Origin: Kovacikia minuta CCNUW1
GTDB lineage: Bacteria > Cyanobacteriota > Cyanobacteriia > Leptolyngbyales > Leptolyngbyaceae
DNA: 64,000 nt
Assembly (NCBI RefSeq): GCF_020091585.1
Contig: NZ_CP083582.1
Location: 992,001-1,056,000, forward strand
Reading direction: 5' to 3'
Made by a program: the position numbers and the translations under genes. Under the pieces are notes generated by a model. That model did not search any database and was not told the DNA's origin. It saw only the letters and a program-made list of their open reading frames with translations. Of this stretch, positions 61,460 to 64,000 are shown piece after piece. The stretch's first letter is position 1. Each line of letters begins with the position of its first letter.

Positions 61460-62858
61460 ATGCTCGTAATTGGTTTGATTAGCGGCACTTCCGTAGACGG
61501 TATTGATGCTGCTCTGGTTGAAATTTCTGGCTCTGCCCATGACTTAAAAGTCGAACTTCGGGCGGGTACAACCTATACCTATCCTTCTGATCTGGGGGAG
61601 AAAATTTTGGCAGTTTGTGCCGGTTTGCCCCTATCCATGTCAGATCTGGCAGCACTGGATGACGCGATCGCCCATCAGTTTGCCCAAGCGGCGATCGCCC
61701 TCCAAACCGGGCACCCCCCCACCGAACTAATCGGCTCCCACGGGCAAACGGTCTATCATCGACCACCATTAGGGAGTGGGGAGTGGGGAGTGGGGAGTGG
61801 GGAAGCAACAGCAGGAAAAGCAAAGCCACCTCAAAACTTAAAACTTAAAACTCAAAATTCTTCTCCCACGCCCCACACCCCACACCCCACACCCTCTTCT
61901 CGCCTCGGCTACAGCCTCCAACTGGGACGAGGTGCTGTCATCGCCCACCTTACTGGCATCACGACCATCAGCAACTTCCGTGCAGCCGATATTGCCGCGG
62001 GCGGGCAGGGTGCTCCTATGGTTCCCGCCGTTGACGTTGCCCTCCTCACCCATCCCCTTTACAACCGTTGTGTGCAGAATATTGGCGGCATTGGAAATGT
62101 GGCGTACTTACCAGCGGGGAATCAGGGGGCAGGGGCAGGGGGCAGGGGGCAGGGGGAGAGGAGATAGGAGAACCAACTCAAAATTTGAGATTTGACTCCC
62201 CTCCCCTCCCCAAAACTCAAAACTTAAAACTTAAAACTCAAAACTCCACCCCCACCCCCCACCCCCCACCCCCCATCCTGTCCTCGGTTGGGACACCGGA
62301 CCGGGCAACGTACTCCTCGATCTCGCGGTGCAACACCTTTCGGGTGGCACAAAAACCTTTGATCAAGATGGAGCCTGGGCAGCGAGGGGAACTCCGGATA
62401 GCGAACTCGTTGCACAATGGTTACGTCAGGATTTTTTCCGCCAGTTTCCGCCTAAATCTACAGGAAGGGAATTATTTGGTCCAGCCTACCTTCAGCAGTG
62501 CCTCAGAGATGCGGAGGGGCGATCGCTCACCGATGCCGACTTTCTGGCAACCTTGACCGAACTCACCGCTGCCTCCATTGCTGATAGTTACCTGCGCTTT
62601 TTGCCGCAACTTCCGGATCAAGTCCTGGTTTGTGGAGGGGGCAGCAAGAATCTATACTTGAAGCAGCGGCTACAAGCCTATTTAGAAAAATCATCGGTTC
62701 TTTCGACTGATGATGTTGGGTTAAATGCTGATTTTAAGGAGGCAATCGCATTTGCTGTTCTCGCTTACTGGCGGCTTCAGGGATTTCCCGGAAATCTCCC
62801 TGAAGTTACGGGGGCTGAGAGAGCAGTCCTTTTAGGGGAAATTCACCAGGTTAGCTAA
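61460..62858 (+). CDS. anmK: Anhydro-N-acetylmuramic acid kinase AnmK, with two repeat inserts and disrupted frame
   Basis: AnmK recycles anhydro-MurNAc from cell-wall turnover. N-terminal [20 protein letters not shown], then [33 protein letters not shown], the Asp-bearing VPAVDVALL and [15 protein letters not shown]. The C-terminal part resumes at [14 protein letters not shown] (frame from about 62235) and ends at 62858 with [11 protein letters not shown] first heptamer insert (61783-61905) is in frame. A second (62106-62282) brings a stop (62165-62167), and the sequence then continues through one open frame to another. Two one-base indels in G and C runs could restore one protein; otherwise it is a pseudogene. 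Confidence 0.85.
61783..61905. repeat. First repeat insert in anmK
   Basis: GGGGAGT units (GGAGTGGGGAGTGGGGAGTG), then AAAACTT/AAAACTC units and CCCCACA units. Read in frame as [20 protein letters not shown] and [20 protein letters not shown]. Confidence 0.9.
62106..62282. repeat. Second repeat insert in anmK, breaking the frame
   Basis: GGGGGCA units, a central non-repeat piece, AAAACTT/AAAACTC units and CCCCCAC units. All three frames are altered; only one is open across the central part, reading [17 protein letters not shown]. Confidence 0.9.
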
Positions 62859-62930
62859 GCAACTGCGTGATAGCATGAATTACCATCAACACTGGCATGG
62901 CGGGAAGCAATCAATGCAAGGGATAGGGCT

Positions 62931-63380
62931 GTGGCTCACACCTTTTTAATGCAAGCAGGGCGCTGGACACTTCAAGGCAACTGGCTAGAGCGCAATGGCA
63001 TGCCAATTACTGTGAAGGGTAAGATACTTGTCGCCTGGAACCGGGATGACTGGTTCACAATGGTCACCAAACTGATCTTTCCAGGTGCCGATCGCGAAGA
63101 AATCGCCTTTCAGTATCGGGGTCGAATGGATGCTGGAGAGCGTCAGTATACCTTTGTGCTGCAACACAGCCTCCTGGGGCGTGTCGAAGGGGAGGGGTGG
63201 CTTGCTCCAGAATCGATTGTTCAACGCTATTGGGTTTTGGGCGATCGCCAGCGACGCAGTGGGTTCGAAACGCTGTACCGCATGGATGACAACACCTACT
63301 ATCTCTCTAGCGGCATTATGGCAGGCCACTACCTGAGTAGCACGATGGAAGCCACTCTGGAACGCCAACCAGAACAATAA
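62931..63380 (+). CDS. Conserved-type hypothetical protein (beta-rich)
   Basis: 149 residues from GTG 62931 (AHTFLMQAGRWTLQGNWLER NG). Mostly beta strands: ILVAWNRDDWFTMVTKLIFP, QRRSGFETLYRMDDNTYYLS, GIMAGHYLSSTMEATLERQ. A similar pattern is seen in small cyanobacterial proteins of lipocalin-like or DUF type. Function unknown. It stands between anmK and the kinase gene. Confidence 0.65.
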   Translation: MAHTFLMQAGRWTLQGNWLERNGMPITVKGKILVAWNRDDWFTMVTKLIFPGADREEIAFQYRGRMDAGERQYTFVLQHSLLGRVEGEGWLAPESIVQRYWVLGDRQRRSGFETLYRMDDNTYYLSSGIMAGHYLSSTMEATLERQPEQ

Positions 63381-63648
63381 TCCTATATAAGTGAATTTTG
63401 AAGCAGCTTTACGGGATTACTAAGAGTAGATGTGTAGTTGTTGAAAACCCGATTAAATTTTCCCCTTTTACTTGAAAATAATATCGAAATCTTCCCGAAT
63501 TAGTACAGGAATGATTCAACCTGAAACATCACTGTTTTCATTCCCTGGTCTCAGTTCTGTTTCAACAAATGGTACAAGCCGCCTCGGTTTCCCTCCTAGT
63601 CTTGCCTACCTGAGACTTCAGGTACAGGCGCTTCTGTTTTAACCCCCT

Positions 63649-64000
63649 ATGACACCCGATCCTCAAATTGGACGCTTAATCTCAAATCGCTACCAGCTCC
63701 TTGAGTTAGTGGGAAAAGGCGCAATGGGGCGAGTTTATCGGGCAGAGGATGTTTTGTTGGGGGCAGTGATTGCGGTCAAATTTCTCTCCCAAACCCTTCT
63801 CAATCGGAAAATGCGCGATCGGTTCAAAGCTGAAGCGCGTACCTGTGCTCAATTGGGTCAGAAAAGCATCCATATCGTTCGGGTCACTGACTATGGCGTG
63901 AACGAAGAGGATGTTCCCTTTTATGTGATGGAATACTTGCAGGGAGAAAGCCTGAGCGAAGTCATCAATGCCCATCCCATTCCCCTCCCGCGCTTCCTCA
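63649..64000 (+). CDS. Serine/threonine protein kinase, N-terminal part (cut by window edge)
   Basis: 117 codons before the edge. MTPDPQIGRLISNRYQLLEL leads into the P loop VGKGAMGRVYRA; the catalytic lysine lies in GAVIAVKFLSQTLL; hinge PFYVMEYLQGESLSEVI. This is the Hanks-type (PknB-like) kinase pattern. The catalytic loop and any C-terminal sensor lie outside. ATG at 63649. Confidence 0.93.
   Translation, partial: MTPDPQIGRLISNRYQLLELVGKGAMGRVYRAEDVLLGAVIAVKFLSQTLLNRKMRDRFKAEARTCAQLGQKSIHIVRVTDYGVNEEDVPFYVMEYLQGESLSEVINAHPIPLPRFL

Overview
The window comes from a filamentous-type cyanobacterium, most like the Leptolyngbya group (inference). The evidence is a phycobilisome core-membrane linker (apcE), the cyanobacterial ATP synthase operon with separate b and b' subunits, lycopene cyclase CruP, the cytochrome b6 haem-assembly factor CCB4, a high-light-inducible protein, a plant-type ferredoxin and very frequent GCGATCGC (HIP1) octamers. 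Layout. 1-3 kb: end of an operon with a flavin acyl-CoA-dehydrogenase-like enzyme and an AurF-like diiron oxygenase, then small proteins and a Uma2 nuclease. 3-12 kb: mutS2, an exported methyltransferase, DUF456, ccb4, cruP, a cyclic-nucleotide-binding protein and a SirB1-type protein. 12.1-13.5 kb: an IS110-family element inserted in a small palindromic MITE-like repeat. 13.5-19 kb: SRPBCC protein, multi-helix MscS-like channel, exported proteins. 19-22 kb: exbB-exbD convergent with two tandem TonB-like paralogues. 22.7-28.8 kb: a phosphate regulon (Pho boxes, pstS, SLH porin, pstC, pstA, pstB). 29-32.4 kb: apcE. 35-41.3 kb: atpI-atpB-atpE-b'-atpF-delta-atpA-gamma; beta and epsilon are not in the window. 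41-46.5 kb: ferredoxin, Na+/H+ antiporter, argD, TrkA-like protein, a small photosystem-type membrane protein. 46.8-51 kb: accessory island with two DUF433 proteins, a DUF5615 toxin-like protein, a 21-bp minisatellite and three Uma2 nucleases. 51-64 kb: ffh, a large GAF-like protein, hli, DUF1517, a cysteine hydrolase and cupin pair, a membrane spermidine-synthase-like protein, anmK and the start of a Ser/Thr kinase. Two patterns cross the whole window. First, tandem heptanucleotide repeats (AAAACTC/AAAACTT, GAATTAG, GGAGTCA, CCCCACA, GGGGAGT, ATCCTTT and others) fill many intergenic gaps. They also sit inside coding sequences (mutS2, anmK, the GAF-like protein, the spermidine-synthase-like protein, the exported methyltransferase), where they encode recurrent peptides such as [12 protein letters not shown]. 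Second, at least nine otherwise normal genes (mutS2, cruP, a Pro-rich exported protein, the porin, nhaP-like, argD, the small photosystem-type gene, ffh, anmK) carry one- or two-base frame changes, mostly at homopolymers. Because argD and ffh are core genes, I take most of these as sequencing or assembly indels rather than real pseudogenes. I see no tRNA, rRNA or CRISPR array.
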